From: Brevinematales bacterium
GTDB lineage: Bacteria > Spirochaetota > Brevinematia > Brevinematales > Thermospiraceae
DNA: 64,000 nucleotides
Direction: 5' to 3'
Assembly: GCA_026417555.1 (NCBI GenBank)
Contig: JAOADA010000005.1
Location: 1 to 64,000 of the forward strand
This document shows positions 34,739 through 44,807 of the stretch, in pieces. Under the pieces are notes generated by a model. The model searched no databases. It was not told the DNA's origin and was given only the letters and a program-made list of their open reading frames with translations. Made by a program: the position numbers and the translations under genes. Numbering within the stretch: position 1 is the first letter of the stretch; each line of letters begins with the position of its first letter.

Positions 34739-35893
34739 CTAATAGATATACTCCCCATGGGGGGTGAGAAGAACGACTTCGTTGTTTTCTGAGGAAGAAG
34801 ATTCTATTCTCCCGATGATTTTCCCCTCAATGTGGTATTTCTCTCCCACGTCGAGGAGAGAAGGGGCCACCTCTCGAGAAACATAGAACTCGATTCGATG
34901 TCCCATGTTGAAAACTTGATACATTTCTTTCCAGGAGATGCCGGTTTTTTGGATGGCATGGAAAAGAGGGGGAACGGGAAAGAGATTATCCTTGATATAG
35001 CGAAGCCCTTTGCCAAAATTCTTGCACTTGACTTGTCCCCCACCCGTGCAATGGACTATCCCATGGATGTGTTCCCGATAGAGAGAAAGGATCTCCTTAA
35101 CAAGGGGGAGGTAGGTGCGCGTCGGAGAAAGGAGAGCCTCGCCAATGGTGAATTCGCTCTCCGGAAGGATGTCTTCAAGATGGTAAGGTCCCTGGTAGAC
35201 AAGATGTTCAGGGAGTGTAGGAGAATAGGTTTCGGGGTAACGCACAGCATACTCATGGGAAAGAAGTTGGTGTCTTGCGAGAGTAAGTCCATTCGAGGCA
35301 ATTCCAGAATTGGGGCGGTCTTCGTAGATAGCCTTTCCTGTTGAGGAAAAGCCCACGATGATATCCCCTGGCTGCATTCGCATGGTGACAATCTCTTTTA
35401 AAGAGAGAGTGGTGACGGCTGTAGCGTCGACAACAAGCGTTTGGACAAGATCCCCTACATCGGCTGTCTCGCCCCCACTCATAAGACAGGTAACCCCATA
35501 GGGACGAAGAGAGGCAAAAAAGGCTTCATATCCATGAATGATGGCTTTGATGGCTTCTCCAGGGATACGGTGAGTGTTCCTTCCGATGGTATTGGAAAAG
35601 AGAAAAGGGCCTACTGCACCAACACACCCCATGTCGTCGATATTCATCACCGCCGCATCCTGGGCAAGGCCACTGTACCAATGGGGATCGTGAGTTTCCT
35701 GTGCCATGAGATAGGCAATACTGGATTTGGTACCTGTACCATCAGCGTGCATGAGAATATACGTACCTTTTTCAAAAGGATTGTCTAAGATTTTGCAAAA
35801 ACTTCCTGGGAAAGCCCCTTCATCCATTCCTTTTAGGGCGGCATGAACATCTTCTTTGGTGGGAGAAACTCCCCGTTTGCGGTAGGTATCCAT
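34739..35893 (-). CDS. purM: Phosphoribosylformylglycinamidine cyclo-ligase (AIR synthase), Bacteroidetes-type
   Basis: 384 residues. It closes the imidazole ring of purine biosynthesis (FGAM + ATP to AIR). The protein has the PurM pattern but the longer variant best known from Bacteroidetes: RKRGVSPTKEDVHAALK, MHADGTGTKSSIAYLMA, IAQDA-like LAQDAAVMNIDDMGCVG, SNTIGRN, MSGGETADVGDLV, DIIVGFSSTG, SNGLTLARH, HCTGGGQVK. It starts at the ATG at 35893 (GGAG 5 bases ahead); the frame is open further upstream without support. It has a perfect consensus promoter and is divergent from the ribosomal operon. Confidence 0.93.
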   Translation of the reverse strand: MDTYRKRGVSPTKEDVHAALKGMDEGAFPGSFCKILDNPFEKGTYILMHADGTGTKSSIAYLMAQETHDPHWYSGLAQDAAVMNIDDMGCVGAVGPFLFSNTIGRNTHRIPGEAIKAIIHGYEAFFASLRPYGVTCLMSGGETADVGDLVQTLVVDATAVTTLSLKEIVTMRMQPGDIIVGFSSTGKAIYEDRPNSGIASNGLTLARHQLLSHEYAVRYPETYSPTLPEHLVYQGPYHLEDILPESEFTIGEALLSPTRTYLPLVKEILSLYREHIHGIVHCTGGGQVKCKNFGKGLRYIKDNLFPVPPLFHAIQKTGISWKEMYQVFNMGHRIEFYVSREVAPSLLDVGEKYHIEGKIIGRIESSSSENNEVVLLTPHGEYIY

Positions 35894-35924
35894 GGTGTCT
35901 CCGTTGATTTTGATGAGCACATGT

Positions 35925-35953
35925 ATTATAAGCAAAGGGACCTTTTCTGTCAA
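35925..35953 (-). promoter_or_regulatory. Sigma-70 promoter of purM
   Basis: On the minus strand: TTGACA (35953-35948), 17-bp spacer, TATAAT (35930-35925), a perfect consensus match 31 bases ahead of the ATG. Confidence 0.9.
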
Positions 35954-36002
35954 AGGGAAACGGAAAAATTTTTTCTTTTCTTTTGCAGAAGCCCCTCTTT
36001 GC

Positions 36003-36031
36003 TTGACAAATGGATTTTTTTGGTTTATAAT
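36003..36031 (+). promoter_or_regulatory. Main promoter of the ribosomal-protein superoperon
   Basis: Perfect TTGACA (36003-36008), 17-bp spacer, TATAAT (36026-36031). A leader of about 40 bases precedes rpsL. It is the only clear promoter found ahead of the long str-S10-spc-alpha run. Confidence 0.92.
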
Positions 36032-36077
36032 ATTTTTCACTTTAATTTCCTGAAAAAAGGACAAGGAGATATTTGGT

Positions 36078-36452
36078 ATGCCAACGATCAATCAATTGGT
36101 GCGCAAGGGCAGACAAAAGGTGCTCTACAAGAGTAAATCCCCAGCTCTTGAGGGGAATCCTCAAAAGAGAGGGGTGTGTGTGAAGGTGACGACCATGACA
36201 CCAAAGAAACCAAACTCCGCTTTGCGAAAGATTGCGAGGGTTCGGTTGAGTAACGGGATAGAAGTAACGGCGTATATTCCCGGGATTGGGCATAACCTTC
36301 AAGAGCACTCAGTGGTTCTTGTGAGAGGGGGACGTGTGAAGGATCTTCCCGGTGTTCGTTATCATATTATTCGTGGTACTCTGGATGCCCTTGGGGTAGA
36401 GAAGCGATATACTAGCCGATCCAAGTACGGTGCCAAAAAACCAAAATCCTAA
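36078..36452 (+). CDS. rpsL: 30S ribosomal protein S12
   Basis: 124 residues. S12 lies at the decoding centre and controls accuracy. [23 protein letters not shown] and the loop [19 protein letters not shown] (the segment normally carrying the methylthio-Asp and streptomycin-resistance sites) are intact with wild-type-like Lys at the PKKPNS position. First gene of the str segment; ribosome site AAGGAGA lies 9-10 bases ahead. Confidence 0.98.
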   Translation: MPTINQLVRKGRQKVLYKSKSPALEGNPQKRGVCVKVTTMTPKKPNSALRKIARVRLSNGIEVTAYIPGIGHNLQEHSVVLVRGGRVKDLPGVRYHIIRGTLDALGVEKRYTSRSKYGAKKPKS

Positions 36453-36465
36453 GAGAGGGTGAAAT

Positions 36466-36939
36466 ATGCCAAGAAGAAAAACGACAGCGTTAGTTCGTCC
36501 TGTGACCCCAGATCCTAAATATAAAAGTGTCCTTGTAGCGAAGCTGATTAATCGTGTTATGAGGGATGGGAAAAAGGCCATCGCCCAGAAGATTGTCTAT
36601 GGGGCGATGGATTATCTTGCTGAGAAAACCAAACTCCCTGCTCTTGAGGCCTTTGAAAAAGCTATTGAGAACATAAAACCACCCATTGAGGTTCGCTCTC
36701 GCCGGGTGGGAGGAGCCACCTATCAGGTTCCTGTAGAGGTTCGGCCTGAGCGTCAGATTGCGCTCACATTTCGGTGGTTGGTGACCCTTTCAGAGAAGCG
36801 CAAGGGTCATTCGATGGCGGAGAAGTTGGGGGCTGAGCTTTTTGATGCTTATAACAACACAGGTTCGTGTGTGAAGAAAAAAGAAGATACGATTAAGATG
36901 GCAGAGGCAAACCGTGCCTTTGCGCATTACCGCTGGTAA
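36466..36939 (+). CDS. rpsG: 30S ribosomal protein S7
   Basis: 157 residues, usual length. Binds the 3' major domain of 16S rRNA and nucleates head assembly. Opens [19 protein letters not shown] and closes with [17 protein letters not shown], both family blocks; [15 protein letters not shown] lies in the middle. It follows rpsL by 13 bases and is followed by fusA after 9. Confidence 0.98.
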   Translation: MPRRKTTALVRPVTPDPKYKSVLVAKLINRVMRDGKKAIAQKIVYGAMDYLAEKTKLPALEAFEKAIENIKPPIEVRSRRVGGATYQVPVEVRPERQIALTFRWLVTLSEKRKGHSMAEKLGAELFDAYNNTGSCVKKKEDTIKMAEANRAFAHYRW

Positions 36940-36948
36940 GGAGTGGGT

Positions 36949-39027
36949 ATGGCTGCGGAAAAGATATATCCCCTTGATAAGGTTCGTAATATTGGTATTG
37001 CTGCCCACATTGATGCGGGGAAGACCACAACGACAGAACGCATCCTGTACTACACCGGGAAAACTCACAAGATTGGAGAGGTTCACGAGGGTGCGGCTGA
37101 GATGGACTGGATGATTCAGGAGAAGGAGCGTGGTATTACCATTACCAGTGCTTCGACTACCTGTTTCTGGAAAGATATCAAGATCAATATCATTGATACC
37201 CCAGGGCACGTGGATTTTACTGCGGAGGTGGAGCGTTCTCTTCGTGTGCTTGATGGGGCTATTGCAGTTTTTGATGCGGGAGAAGGGGTGGAGCCTCAGT
37301 CGGAAACGGTTTGGCGGCAAGCTGATAAGTACAATGTGCCCCGTATTGCCTTTGTGAACAAGATGGACAAGGTAGGGGCTGATTTTTATGCGGCTGTGGA
37401 TTCTATGCACAAGAAATTAGGAGTGAAGGCTTTGCCTATCCAGGTTCCTCTTGGGTCTGAATCCACCTTTGTTGGGGTTATTGATGTTATTGAGGAAAAG
37501 GCTTATGATTGGTCAAACGATGATCAAGAAGGAATGAAGTATGAGGTAAAGCCTGTTCCCGAAGAATATAAGGACAAGGTGAGGGAATTTCGTCACCATA
37601 TTGTAGAAACAGTATGTGAATCAGATGATGTTCTTTTGGAAAAGTATCTCAATGGCGAGGAACTTACTGTTGAGGAGATCAAGCGAGGTTTGCGAAAACT
37701 CGTGATCCAGTGTAAGGTGTTTCCCGTGATTTGTGGAAGTGCCTTGAAAAACAAGGGTGTTCAGTTGATGCTTGATGCCGTGAAGGATTATCTTCCTTCA
37801 CCTCTTGATATTGCAGCTGTGAGAGGGACAGATCCAGCCACTGGGCAAGAAGTTGTCTGTAAGACTATTGATTCCGAACCATTTGTGGGGCTTGCTTTTA
37901 AAGTGATGGTAGATCCTTTTGTGGGGAAACTTGTCTTTGTTCGTGTCTACTCTGGAAAGCTTGAGAAAGGGAGCTATGTGTACAATGCCACGAAGGGAGT
38001 AAAAGAGCGTGTGGCACGACTCCTTCGTATGCATGCTAACAAGCGAGATGAGATTGATTTTGTGACAGCAGGGGATATTATTGCTGTGGTGGGATTAAAA
38101 GACACTGTGACTGGGGATACCTTGTGTGCTGAAGAGCGCAAGGTGGTACTTGAGGCTATTGACTTCCCAGAGCCTGTGATCAATGTGGCGATTGAACCGA
38201 AGAGCAAAGATGATATTGATAAGATGAACGAAGTGCTTCGCAAGTTGCAAGAAGAAGATCCCACCTTTAGGGTACGGACGGATGAAGAAACAGGTCAGAC
38301 TCTTATTTATGGGATGGGAGAGCTTCATCTTGAGATTATTGTGGATCGAATGCTTCGAGAATTCAAAGTGCAGGCTAATGTAGGGAAACCTCAGGTGGCC
38401 TACCGAGAGACCGTCCGTAAGAATGCGAAGGTGGAAAGCAAGTACATACGCCAGAGTGGTGGAAAGGGTCAGTACGGTCACGTGATTATGGAGATAGAGC
38501 CTCTTCCTGAAGGTAAAGGGTTTGAATTTGTGGACAAAGTGGTAGGTGGGCGTATTCCGAAGGAGTACATTCCTGCGATCCAGAAGGGTGTGGAAGAGGC
38601 AATGAACAATGGGGTGATTGGTGGCTATCCTGTGGTGGATGTTCGTGTCAGTGTCCTGGATGGGAGCTACCATGAAGTGGACTCCTCAGAAATGGCGTTT
38701 AAGATTGCGGCTTCCAAGGGATTCAAGGATGCTATGTCACAAGCAGATCCTGTGCTTCTTGAGCCCATCATGAAAGTGGATGTTATTGTTCCTGAAGATT
38801 ATCTTGGAGATGTGATTGGGGATTTGAGTTCTCGCCGTGCCAAGATTGAGGGGATGGAACAAAAGGGCAATGCGCGTTTGGTAACTGCCAAGGTTCCCCT
38901 TGGAGAGATGTTTGGGTATGCCACGACGCTGCGATCGCTTTCTCAGGGTCGTGCCAATTACTCGATGGTGTTTTCAAATTATGCTGAGGTGCCCAAGTCT
39001 TCTTGGGATGCTATTTTGAAGAAATAG
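36949..39027 (+). CDS. fusA: Elongation factor G
   Basis: 692 residues. GTPase that moves tRNAs and mRNA through the ribosome. G motifs: [14 protein letters not shown] (P-loop), RGITITSA (switch I), DTPGHVDFT (G3), NKMDKVGAD (G4), with domains II-V following (e.g. [45 protein letters not shown] in part: [16 protein letters not shown]). AAGGAG at 36938-36943 sits 5 bases before the ATG at 36949, so this start is chosen over a GTG at 36943. Confidence 0.98.
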   Translation: MAAEKIYPLDKVRNIGIAAHIDAGKTTTTERILYYTGKTHKIGEVHEGAAEMDWMIQEKERGITITSASTTCFWKDIKINIIDTPGHVDFTAEVERSLRVLDGAIAVFDAGEGVEPQSETVWRQADKYNVPRIAFVNKMDKVGADFYAAVDSMHKKLGVKALPIQVPLGSESTFVGVIDVIEEKAYDWSNDDQEGMKYEVKPVPEEYKDKVREFRHHIVETVCESDDVLLEKYLNGEELTVEEIKRGLRKLVIQCKVFPVICGSALKNKGVQLMLDAVKDYLPSPLDIAAVRGTDPATGQEVVCKTIDSEPFVGLAFKVMVDPFVGKLVFVRVYSGKLEKGSYVYNATKGVKERVARLLRMHANKRDEIDFVTAGDIIAVVGLKDTVTGDTLCAEERKVVLEAIDFPEPVINVAIEPKSKDDIDKMNEVLRKLQEEDPTFRVRTDEETGQTLIYGMGELHLEIIVDRMLREFKVQANVGKPQVAYRETVRKNAKVESKYIRQSGGKGQYGHVIMEIEPLPEGKGFEFVDKVVGGRIPKEYIPAIQKGVEEAMNNGVIGGYPVVDVRVSVLDGSYHEVDSSEMAFKIAASKGFKDAMSQADPVLLEPIMKVDVIVPEDYLGDVIGDLSSRRAKIEGMEQKGNARLVTAKVPLGEMFGYATTLRSLSQGRANYSMVFSNYAEVPKSSWDAILKK

Positions 39028-39052
39028 GAATAACCAAAAGGAGGATAAACAG

Positions 39053-40258
39053 ATGGCTGAAGGTAAGTTTGAGAGAACAAAGCCGCATTTAAATGTTGGT
39101 ACAATCGGTCACGTTGACCATGGTAAGACAACACTGACGGCTGCGATTACAAAGTATCTTGCTCTTCAGGGGAAAGCAAAAGCTCGGAAGTACGACGAAA
39201 TTGACAATGCTCCTGAAGAAAAGGCTCGTGGTATTACCATTAATACCGCGCACGTAGAGTACGAGACAGACAAGCGTCACTATGCTCACGTGGATTGTCC
39301 TGGTCACGCAGACTACATCAAAAACATGATTACCGGTGCTGCTCAGATGGACGGCGCTATTCTCGTGGTTGCGGCTACTGATGGTGTGATGCCACAGACC
39401 CGTGAGCACGTGCTTCTTGCTCGTCAGGTGAACGTGCCCTCGATTGTGGTGTTTTTGAACAAGGTTGACCAGATTGCGAAGGGAGATGAAGAGCTCATTG
39501 ATATCGTTGAAATGGATATCCGTGAACTTCTCAACTCCTATCAGTTCCCTGGGGATGAGATTCCTATTATTCGTGGTTCTGCGCTTCTTGCCAACGAATC
39601 TACCTCTACGGATCCCAATGCTCCTGAGTACAAGTGCATCAAAGAGCTCTGTGATGCCCTTGATAGTTACTTCCAGGAACCTCAGCGTGAACTTGACAAG
39701 CCTTTCCTCATGCCAATCGAAGATATTTTCTCGATTACCGGTCGTGGTACAGTAGCCACAGGAAGAATCGAGAGAGGAAAGATCAAGGTTGGAGAGGAAG
39801 TGGAGATTGTAGGATACAAAGAAACCCGCAAGACAACAGTGACAGGTGTAGAAATGTTCCGCAAGCTTCTTGATGAGGGTCTTGCAGGTGACAACGTAGG
39901 TCTTCTTCTTCGTGGTGTGGAAAAAGATGAGATCCGTCGTGGTATGGTTCTCGCGAAACCTGGTTCTATCACTCCTCACAAGAAGTTTGATGCCGAGGTA
40001 TACGTGCTCAAGAAAGAAGAGGGTGGTCGAAGCACGCCTTTCCATGTAGGATACCGTCCCCAGTTCTACATCAGAACTGCTGATGTGACAGGAAGCATTG
40101 TGGCCATTAAGGGTGCGGATCTTGTGATGCCCGGTGATAATGTGAACATGACGATTGAACTCATTGCCAATGTGGCTATCGAAAAAGGTATGCGGTTTGC
40201 TATCCGCGAGGGTGGTCGAACCGTTGGTGCTGGTGTGGTCACAAACATCATTGAATAA
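39053..40258 (+). CDS. tuf: Elongation factor Tu
   Basis: 401 residues. Delivers aminoacyl-tRNA to the ribosome as a GTP complex. [14 protein letters not shown] (P-loop), [14 protein letters not shown] (switch I), [23 protein letters not shown] (G3; quoted part DCPGHADY), NKVDQI (G4), SALLANES-type G5, then beta-barrel domains 2 and 3 ending [18 protein letters not shown] precedes the ATG. The long complementary open frame on the other strand is a codon-usage shadow. Confidence 0.98.
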   Translation: MAEGKFERTKPHLNVGTIGHVDHGKTTLTAAITKYLALQGKAKARKYDEIDNAPEEKARGITINTAHVEYETDKRHYAHVDCPGHADYIKNMITGAAQMDGAILVVAATDGVMPQTREHVLLARQVNVPSIVVFLNKVDQIAKGDEELIDIVEMDIRELLNSYQFPGDEIPIIRGSALLANESTSTDPNAPEYKCIKELCDALDSYFQEPQRELDKPFLMPIEDIFSITGRGTVATGRIERGKIKVGEEVEIVGYKETRKTTVTGVEMFRKLLDEGLAGDNVGLLLRGVEKDEIRRGMVLAKPGSITPHKKFDAEVYVLKKEEGGRSTPFHVGYRPQFYIRTADVTGSIVAIKGADLVMPGDNVNMTIELIANVAIEKGMRFAIREGGRTVGAGVVTNIIE

Positions 40259-40275
40259 ACGAAAGCGAGGCACGT

Positions 40276-40578
40276 GTGAGTAGGATTAGGATCAGACTGA
40301 AAGCGTACGATGCTGCGCTGATTGACCGATCCGCCAAGATGATTGTGGAAACTGTGAAGAACAAGGGAGGAAGGGTATCGGGTCCGATACCCCTTCCCAC
40401 CCGTATTCGGAAATATACTGTTCTTCGCTCTCCACATGTGGACAAGGATTCACGAGAACAGTTTGAGATCCGGGTCCATAAGCGTTTGGTTGATATTCTC
40501 AACCCTTCGGCAGAGTTGATAGCAGCTCTTTCTGAGTTGCAACTTCCTGCGGGTGTTGAGATTGAGATTAAACAGTAA
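40276..40578 (+). CDS. rpsJ: 30S ribosomal protein S10
   Basis: 100 residues, normal. GTG start at 40276 with GCGAGG upstream. Family blocks: [53 protein letters not shown] (part: [15 protein letters not shown]). S10 is part of the 30S head and also the NusE transcription-antitermination factor. In many bacteria it begins the S10 operon; here it follows tuf directly and is separated from rplC by a structured gap. Confidence 0.98.
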   Translation: MSRIRIRLKAYDAALIDRSAKMIVETVKNKGGRVSGPIPLPTRIRKYTVLRSPHVDKDSREQFEIRVHKRLVDILNPSAELIAALSELQLPAGVEIEIKQ

Positions 40579-40593
40579 GCGGATTTGGACAGA

Positions 40594-40680
40594 CACTCGT
40601 TACGCTCTAGCAGAGAGATCTGCTACGTGTGGCAAAACTGATTGTGAAAAGGGCCATCTTCCAGAAGAGGGATGGCCTTA
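40594..40680 (+). promoter_or_regulatory. Structured rpsJ-rplC intergenic region, possible ribosomal-protein autoregulatory element
   Basis: The 126-base gap is by far the longest inside the ribosomal cluster. Hairpin A: TAGCAGA/TCTGCTA (40608-40614 with 40619-40625) with loop GAGA, plus flanking ACG/CGT across a CTC bulge. Hairpin B: GGCCATC/GATGGCC (40652-40658 with 40671-40677). Hairpin B lacks a T-run, so simple termination is unlikely. A control site bound by L3 or L4 is a reasonable guess by analogy with S10-operon leaders. Confidence 0.6.
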
Positions 40681-40704
40681 CACTATAAAAGTAGGTGGAG
40701 TAGT

Positions 40705-41286
40705 ATGAAAGCAAAAAAGGTCGGTATTATTGGACGCAAGCTGGGGATGACACAGATGTATGTCGATGGTCAGCTTGTTGGCGTGACTGTTGTTGACTTT
40801 TCCGACATGATTCTGATGGGCACACGAACACACGATAAGGATGGCTATGTGGCTGCTATCCTCGGGTATGATTTCAAGGGCGTGAAACCCCGTTATATCC
40901 GAGAGGTACGTATGGAGAATCCTGCCATCTATGAGGATGGACAGTTTCTTCAGGCCCTCCAAGAGGTAAAGTATGTCGATGTGTTTGGGGTGATGAAGGG
41001 TCGTGGGTTTGCTGGTGTCATGAAGCGGCATGGATTCCATGGGGGTCCGGCTTCTCATGGTGCAAAGCACTGGCACAGAAGACCTGGTTCCATTGGTGGA
41101 CATACCTTTCCAGCAAAGGTGTGGAAGGGCAAGAAGATGCCAGGTCACTACGGAAATACAACAGTAGCCGTACTCCATCAGCAACTGGTACGTGTAGATA
41201 CAGAGAAGCGTCTCCTTTTTGTGAAAGGGGCTATTCCTGGTTCGCGGAACAGTTACGTGATGGTGAGAGATTCGGTCAAGGAGTAA
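40705..41286 (+). CDS. rplC: 50S ribosomal protein L3
   Basis: 193 residues, slightly short for L3 (about 205-215). Binds near the peptidyl-transferase centre. KAKKVGIIGRKLGMTQMYVDG at the start (part: GIIGRKLGMTQ), RGFAGVMKRHGFHGGPASHGAKHWHRRPGSIG in the central extension (part: KRHGFHGGPASHGA), MPGHYGN later. The ATG at 40705 is preceded by GGTGGAG; an in-frame upstream codon at 40672 lies within hairpin B and is rejected. Confidence 0.97.
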   Translation: MKAKKVGIIGRKLGMTQMYVDGQLVGVTVVDFSDMILMGTRTHDKDGYVAAILGYDFKGVKPRYIREVRMENPAIYEDGQFLQALQEVKYVDVFGVMKGRGFAGVMKRHGFHGGPASHGAKHWHRRPGSIGGHTFPAKVWKGKKMPGHYGNTTVAVLHQQLVRVDTEKRLLFVKGAIPGSRNSYVMVRDSVKE

Positions 41287-41290
41287 AACG

Positions 41291-41932
41291 ATGAAGCTGG
41301 ACGTGTTTCAGGGCAATACAAAGAGTGGTTCCGTAGATGTGAAGGTTGTTGTGGTTGACAAACCAGAGAATATTTCAGAGCATTGTATCTACCAGACTGT
41401 TGTAGCTCGTCTCTCTCATGAGAGACAAGGGACCCTCTCTACACTGACAAAGTCTGAGGTTCGTGGTGGTGGAAAAAAACCATGGCGTCAGAAAGGTCTA
41501 GGGCGTGCTCGTGCTGGTTCTATACGGTCCCCGCTCTGGAGAGGTGGTGGAGTGATCTTTGGTCCCAAACCAAGGGATTTTTCTCTCAAGGTAAACCAAA
41601 AGGTGAAGACCAAGGCCTATATTTCTGTTTTTTCCAAGATGCATGAACTTGGGCGTCTCCGGGTGATTACTGGTTTTGCCTACAATGAGATGAAAACCAA
41701 AGCCTTTCTCAAGGCGTTTGCCTCTTATTGTGTCGATGCCAATGAGAAGATGGTGATTATTACTGAGGCTCAGAACCGAGCCCTCTATCTTTCTACCCGC
41801 AACCTTCCCAATGTTACGGTAATGTATGTAGATCAGATGGATATCTTGCCGTTGGTGTATGCTGATAGGATCTATATTACGGACAAGGCCCTGACGCTTC
41901 TTGATGAGCGTTATGGCAAGCTTTTTGCATAA
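41291..41932 (+). CDS. rplD: 50S ribosomal protein L4
   Basis: 213 residues. Lines the exit tunnel and in many bacteria represses its own operon. The tunnel loop is intact: TKSEVRGGGKKPWRQKGLGRARAGSIRSPLWRGGG (part: GGGKKPWRQKGLGRARAGS), followed by FGPKPRDFS. The gene starts 4 bases after the rplC stop. Its autoregulatory habit makes it a candidate ligand for the upstream hairpins. Confidence 0.97.
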   Translation: MKLDVFQGNTKSGSVDVKVVVVDKPENISEHCIYQTVVARLSHERQGTLSTLTKSEVRGGGKKPWRQKGLGRARAGSIRSPLWRGGGVIFGPKPRDFSLKVNQKVKTKAYISVFSKMHELGRLRVITGFAYNEMKTKAFLKAFASYCVDANEKMVIITEAQNRALYLSTRNLPNVTVMYVDQMDILPLVYADRIYITDKALTLLDERYGKLFA

Positions 41933-41943
41933 AGGGGTAGCAT

Positions 41944-42228
41944 ATGAGAGAGCCAAGTATGATTCTTTTAGCACCCGTGATTACCGAAAAGAGTAGTCTT
42001 CTCAAAGAGCAGAAGAAGTATGTCTTTGAGGTTTCCATGGATGCCAACAAGATTGAGATTGCCAAGGCAGTGGAAGCCCTCTACAAGGGTGTAGAAGTGG
42101 CCAAGGTGAATGTTACGAAGGTTCATCCGAAATGGAAGCGAATCCGTTTCCAATCAGGACTTACCAAATGGCGGAAGAAGGCTATTGTTACCCTCAAAAA
42201 GGGTGAAATTGACTTTTTTAAGGCCTAA
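41944..42228 (+). CDS. rplW: 50S ribosomal protein L23
   Basis: 94 residues. Sits at the tunnel exit and docks trigger factor and SRP. Recognised by LAPVITEKSSLLKEQKKYVFEVSMDANKIEIAKAVEALYKG (part: ITEKSSLLKEQKKYVFEV) and VNVTKVHPKWKR in the usual position of the KVR-type loop. Lies between rplD and rplB as in the canonical S10 order. Confidence 0.96.
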   Translation: MREPSMILLAPVITEKSSLLKEQKKYVFEVSMDANKIEIAKAVEALYKGVEVAKVNVTKVHPKWKRIRFQSGLTKWRKKAIVTLKKGEIDFFKA

Positions 42229-42250
42229 AAATTGAACATGAGGGAAAACT

Positions 42251-43081
42251 ATGGGATTGAAGAGATTTAAACCAGTCACCCCCGGTTTGAGACACCGGGT
42301 GAGTTATGACTACAGCGAGATCACCAAGTCAGAACCCGAGAAAACACTGATTGGTGGTACAAAACGAGGGCGCGGAGATGGGCGTAATAGCCAAGGGCGC
42401 ATCACCGTGGATCATCGTGGTGGTGGGAACAAGAGGTTTTATCGTATCATTGATTTCAAGCGAGACAAGTGGAATGTGCCCGCCAAGGTGGTAGCAATAG
42501 AGTATGATCCAAATAGGACCGCTCGTATTGCCCTTCTCCATTATGTTGACGGAGAGAAGCGTTATATTTTGGCGCCCAAGGACCTCAAGGTAGGTGATTT
42601 TGTCGAGAGTGGAGAAAATGTGGAAATCAAACCAGGAAATGCGTTGCCGCTCAAGAATATTCCTGTAGGTACGCTTGTTCACAATGTGGAACTCAAGCCT
42701 GGCAAGGGAGGGCAGTTGGCTCGTTCTGGTGGAGCGTATGCCAAGCTTGATGGACGTGAAGGGAAGTATGCTATTCTTCGGCTTCCTTCGGGAGAGATTC
42801 GCATGGTTTTGCAGGTATGTATGGCAACGGTAGGTGAGGTATCCAACTCCGACCGTATTAATATTGTCCTTGGAAAGGCAGGCCATGCCCGACATCTGGG
42901 TATTCGGCCGACGGTTCGTGGTGTAGCAATGAATGCTGTTGACCATCCTCATGGTGGTGGACGTGGAAAACAGAAGGGGTATCCAACTCCTGTGAGCCGC
43001 ACCAATGTTCCTGCCAAGGGGTACAAGACGCGAAAGAAAAACAAGTATACTAACCAGTATATCTTGTCGCGTAAGAAATAA
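42251..43081 (+). CDS. rplB: 50S ribosomal protein L2
   Basis: 276 residues. Essential for subunit joining and peptidyl transfer. [26 protein letters not shown] (part: [14 protein letters not shown]), the [16 protein letters not shown] loop, and the functional histidine region [25 protein letters not shown] (part: [14 protein letters not shown]) are all present. Confidence 0.98.
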   Translation: MGLKRFKPVTPGLRHRVSYDYSEITKSEPEKTLIGGTKRGRGDGRNSQGRITVDHRGGGNKRFYRIIDFKRDKWNVPAKVVAIEYDPNRTARIALLHYVDGEKRYILAPKDLKVGDFVESGENVEIKPGNALPLKNIPVGTLVHNVELKPGKGGQLARSGGAYAKLDGREGKYAILRLPSGEIRMVLQVCMATVGEVSNSDRINIVLGKAGHARHLGIRPTVRGVAMNAVDHPHGGGRGKQKGYPTPVSRTNVPAKGYKTRKKNKYTNQYILSRKK

Positions 43082-43095
43082 CGAGAGGTGAGCCT

Positions 43096-43368
43096 ATGAG
43101 TCGTTCGGTAAAGAAAGGACCCTATGTAGATGCGAAACTCTACAAAAAAGTCATAGCCATGCAGAATGCTTCGGAGAAACAGCCGATCAAAACATGGTCG
43201 CGTCGTTCTACGATCATTCCAGAGATGATTGGCTTGACAATTCAGGTATATAATGGTAAAATATTTGTCCCGGTATATATCAACGAGAATATGGTAGGGC
43301 ACAAGCTTGGAGAATTTGCTCCCACCCGTATTTTCCGAGGTCATGCTGGGGCAAAGAAAGCGCAGTGA
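43096..43368 (+). CDS. rpsS: 30S ribosomal protein S19
   Basis: 90 residues. Head protein near the A-site finger. [18 protein letters not shown] at the N-terminus (part: [11 protein letters not shown]), [23 protein letters not shown] and [17 protein letters not shown] are diagnostic. Ribosome site GAGAGGTGAG precedes the ATG. Confidence 0.97.
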   Translation: MSRSVKKGPYVDAKLYKKVIAMQNASEKQPIKTWSRRSTIIPEMIGLTIQVYNGKIFVPVYINENMVGHKLGEFAPTRIFRGHAGAKKAQ

Positions 43369-43379
43369 TGAGGTGAACT

Positions 43380-43718
43380 ATGAACGCAATAGCAAGGGCA
43401 AGATATTTACGGATTTCTCCGCTGAAGTTGCGCAAAGTGATCAAGATCCTCAAGGGAAAAGAACTCCAGGAAGCGATGGATATGGTGAAACTTCTTCCCC
43501 ACAAAGGAGCAAAAATGGTGTACAAGGTACTCCATGCTGCTCGGGCCAATTTTCTTCATCGTTATCCTGATGCCAAGGGTTCGGTATTGGTGATAGACAG
43601 GATTTTTGTGGATGAGGCAGGGGCTTTCAAGCGTATTATGCCTCGTGCACGTGGTCGGGCTGATATTATCCATCGAAGGATGTCTCACCTGACCGTCGTA
43701 GTAAAGGTTATGGAATAA
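43380..43718 (+). CDS. rplV: 50S ribosomal protein L22
   Basis: 112 residues. Spans the 50S; its loop lines the exit tunnel. ARYLRISPLKLRKVIKILKGK (part: RISPLKLRKVIK) and the C-terminal GAFKRIMPRARGRADIIHRRMSHLTVVV (part: IMPRARGRADIIHRR) are standard, with no obvious macrolide-resistance insertion. Confidence 0.97.
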   Translation: MNAIARARYLRISPLKLRKVIKILKGKELQEAMDMVKLLPHKGAKMVYKVLHAARANFLHRYPDAKGSVLVIDRIFVDEAGAFKRIMPRARGRADIIHRRMSHLTVVVKVME

Positions 43719-43731
43719 GAGAGGTGATGCT

Positions 43732-44382
43732 ATGGGACAGAAAGTAAATCCTAATGGACTGCGTCTCGGTATTAGCCGTGGATGGGATTCTATCTGGTAT
43801 AGTGAGAGAAACTACGCAGAGAATGTCCTTGAGGACCACAAGATACGAACCTATCTCAAAAAGCACTATGAGGCAGCCTTTATTTCCCATATAGAAATCG
43901 TCAGGTTTAGTGATCAGGTGCGTGTCACTATCCATACAGCAAGACCGGGTGCGATTATTGGAAAGAAGGGAGCCGAGATAGAAACAATCACCCAGGAACT
44001 TCAAAAGTTGGTGAAAGAGGGGCGACGGGTTTCTGTGTCTGCAAAGGAGATCAAGGTTCCTGAACTGGATGCGAGTGTGGTAGGTCAAGATATTGCCCGA
44101 CAGATTGAGCGGCGAACGAGTTACAAAAGGGCTATTAAGCAGGCTATCCGAAACGCAATGAAGAGCGGAGCCAAGGGTATCAAGGTGAGGATCTCTGGTC
44201 GTTTGAATGGAGCGGAGATTGCTCGAACTGAAGAGTTTAAAGAGGGAAGACTTCCTCTCGCTACCCTTATGGCAGATATTGATTATTGTGTTTCTGAGGC
44301 TGTGACAGAAATGGGTGTGATTGGTATCAAGGTATGGATTTACCGAGATAGTAGAGACACCGTAGAAAAAAGGAGACGCTAA
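43732..44382 (+). CDS. rpsC: 30S ribosomal protein S3
   Basis: 216 residues. Binds mRNA at the entry channel. [20 protein letters not shown] start (part: [13 protein letters not shown]), KH domain with [14 protein letters not shown], and the C-terminal domain ([20 protein letters not shown], part: [13 protein letters not shown]). Its stop overlaps the rplP ATG by one base (TAATG), implying coupling. Confidence 0.98.
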   Translation: MGQKVNPNGLRLGISRGWDSIWYSERNYAENVLEDHKIRTYLKKHYEAAFISHIEIVRFSDQVRVTIHTARPGAIIGKKGAEIETITQELQKLVKEGRRVSVSAKEIKVPELDASVVGQDIARQIERRTSYKRAIKQAIRNAMKSGAKGIKVRISGRLNGAEIARTEEFKEGRLPLATLMADIDYCVSEAVTEMGVIGIKVWIYRDSRDTVEKRRR

Positions 44383-44795
44383 TGCTTTTCCCAAGTAGAA
44401 CAAAGTATCGAAAACAACAGCGCGGTACCATGAAAGGGAACGCGCATAAAGGGGAACTGGTTTCCTTTGGTGATTTTGGTTTGATTGCTCTTGAGGCGGC
44501 CTGGATTACCGACCGTCAGATTGAGGCTATGCGTGTGGCTATCAGCCGGAAGTTGGGCAAGAGCGGCAAATCGTGGATCCGTATTTTCCCTGACAAGCCC
44601 TATACCAAGAAGGGAGAGGGCGTCCGTATGGGAAAAGGAAAAGGTATGCCTGACGGATGGGTGGCGGTAGTCAAACCTGGAAGGGTGATTGCAGAGATTG
44701 CAGGGCTTTCTGAAGAGGAAGCCAAAGAAGCATTTCGTTTGGCTTCTCATAAACTCCCAATCACCACCAAGTTTGTTAAGCGTGTGGATGCATAA
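44382..44795 (+). CDS. rplP: 50S ribosomal protein L16
   Basis: 137 residues. Contacts the A-site tRNA elbow. [21 protein letters not shown] start, [16 protein letters not shown], and [20 protein letters not shown]. The last block usually reads GKGNPEYWVA, so the Met-Pro-Asp-Gly variant is mildly divergent. AAAAGGAG lies inside the end of rpsC. Confidence 0.97.
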   Translation: MLFPSRTKYRKQQRGTMKGNAHKGELVSFGDFGLIALEAAWITDRQIEAMRVAISRKLGKSGKSWIRIFPDKPYTKKGEGVRMGKGKGMPDGWVAVVKPGRVIAEIAGLSEEEAKEAFRLASHKLPITTKFVKRVDA

Positions 44796-44807
44796 GGGAG
44801 GCGGGAT

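Noticed and set aside
39089-40273. Long reverse frame of 394 codons opposite tuf
   Set aside because: Complement of a strongly codon-biased gene; no ribosome site or family resemblance.
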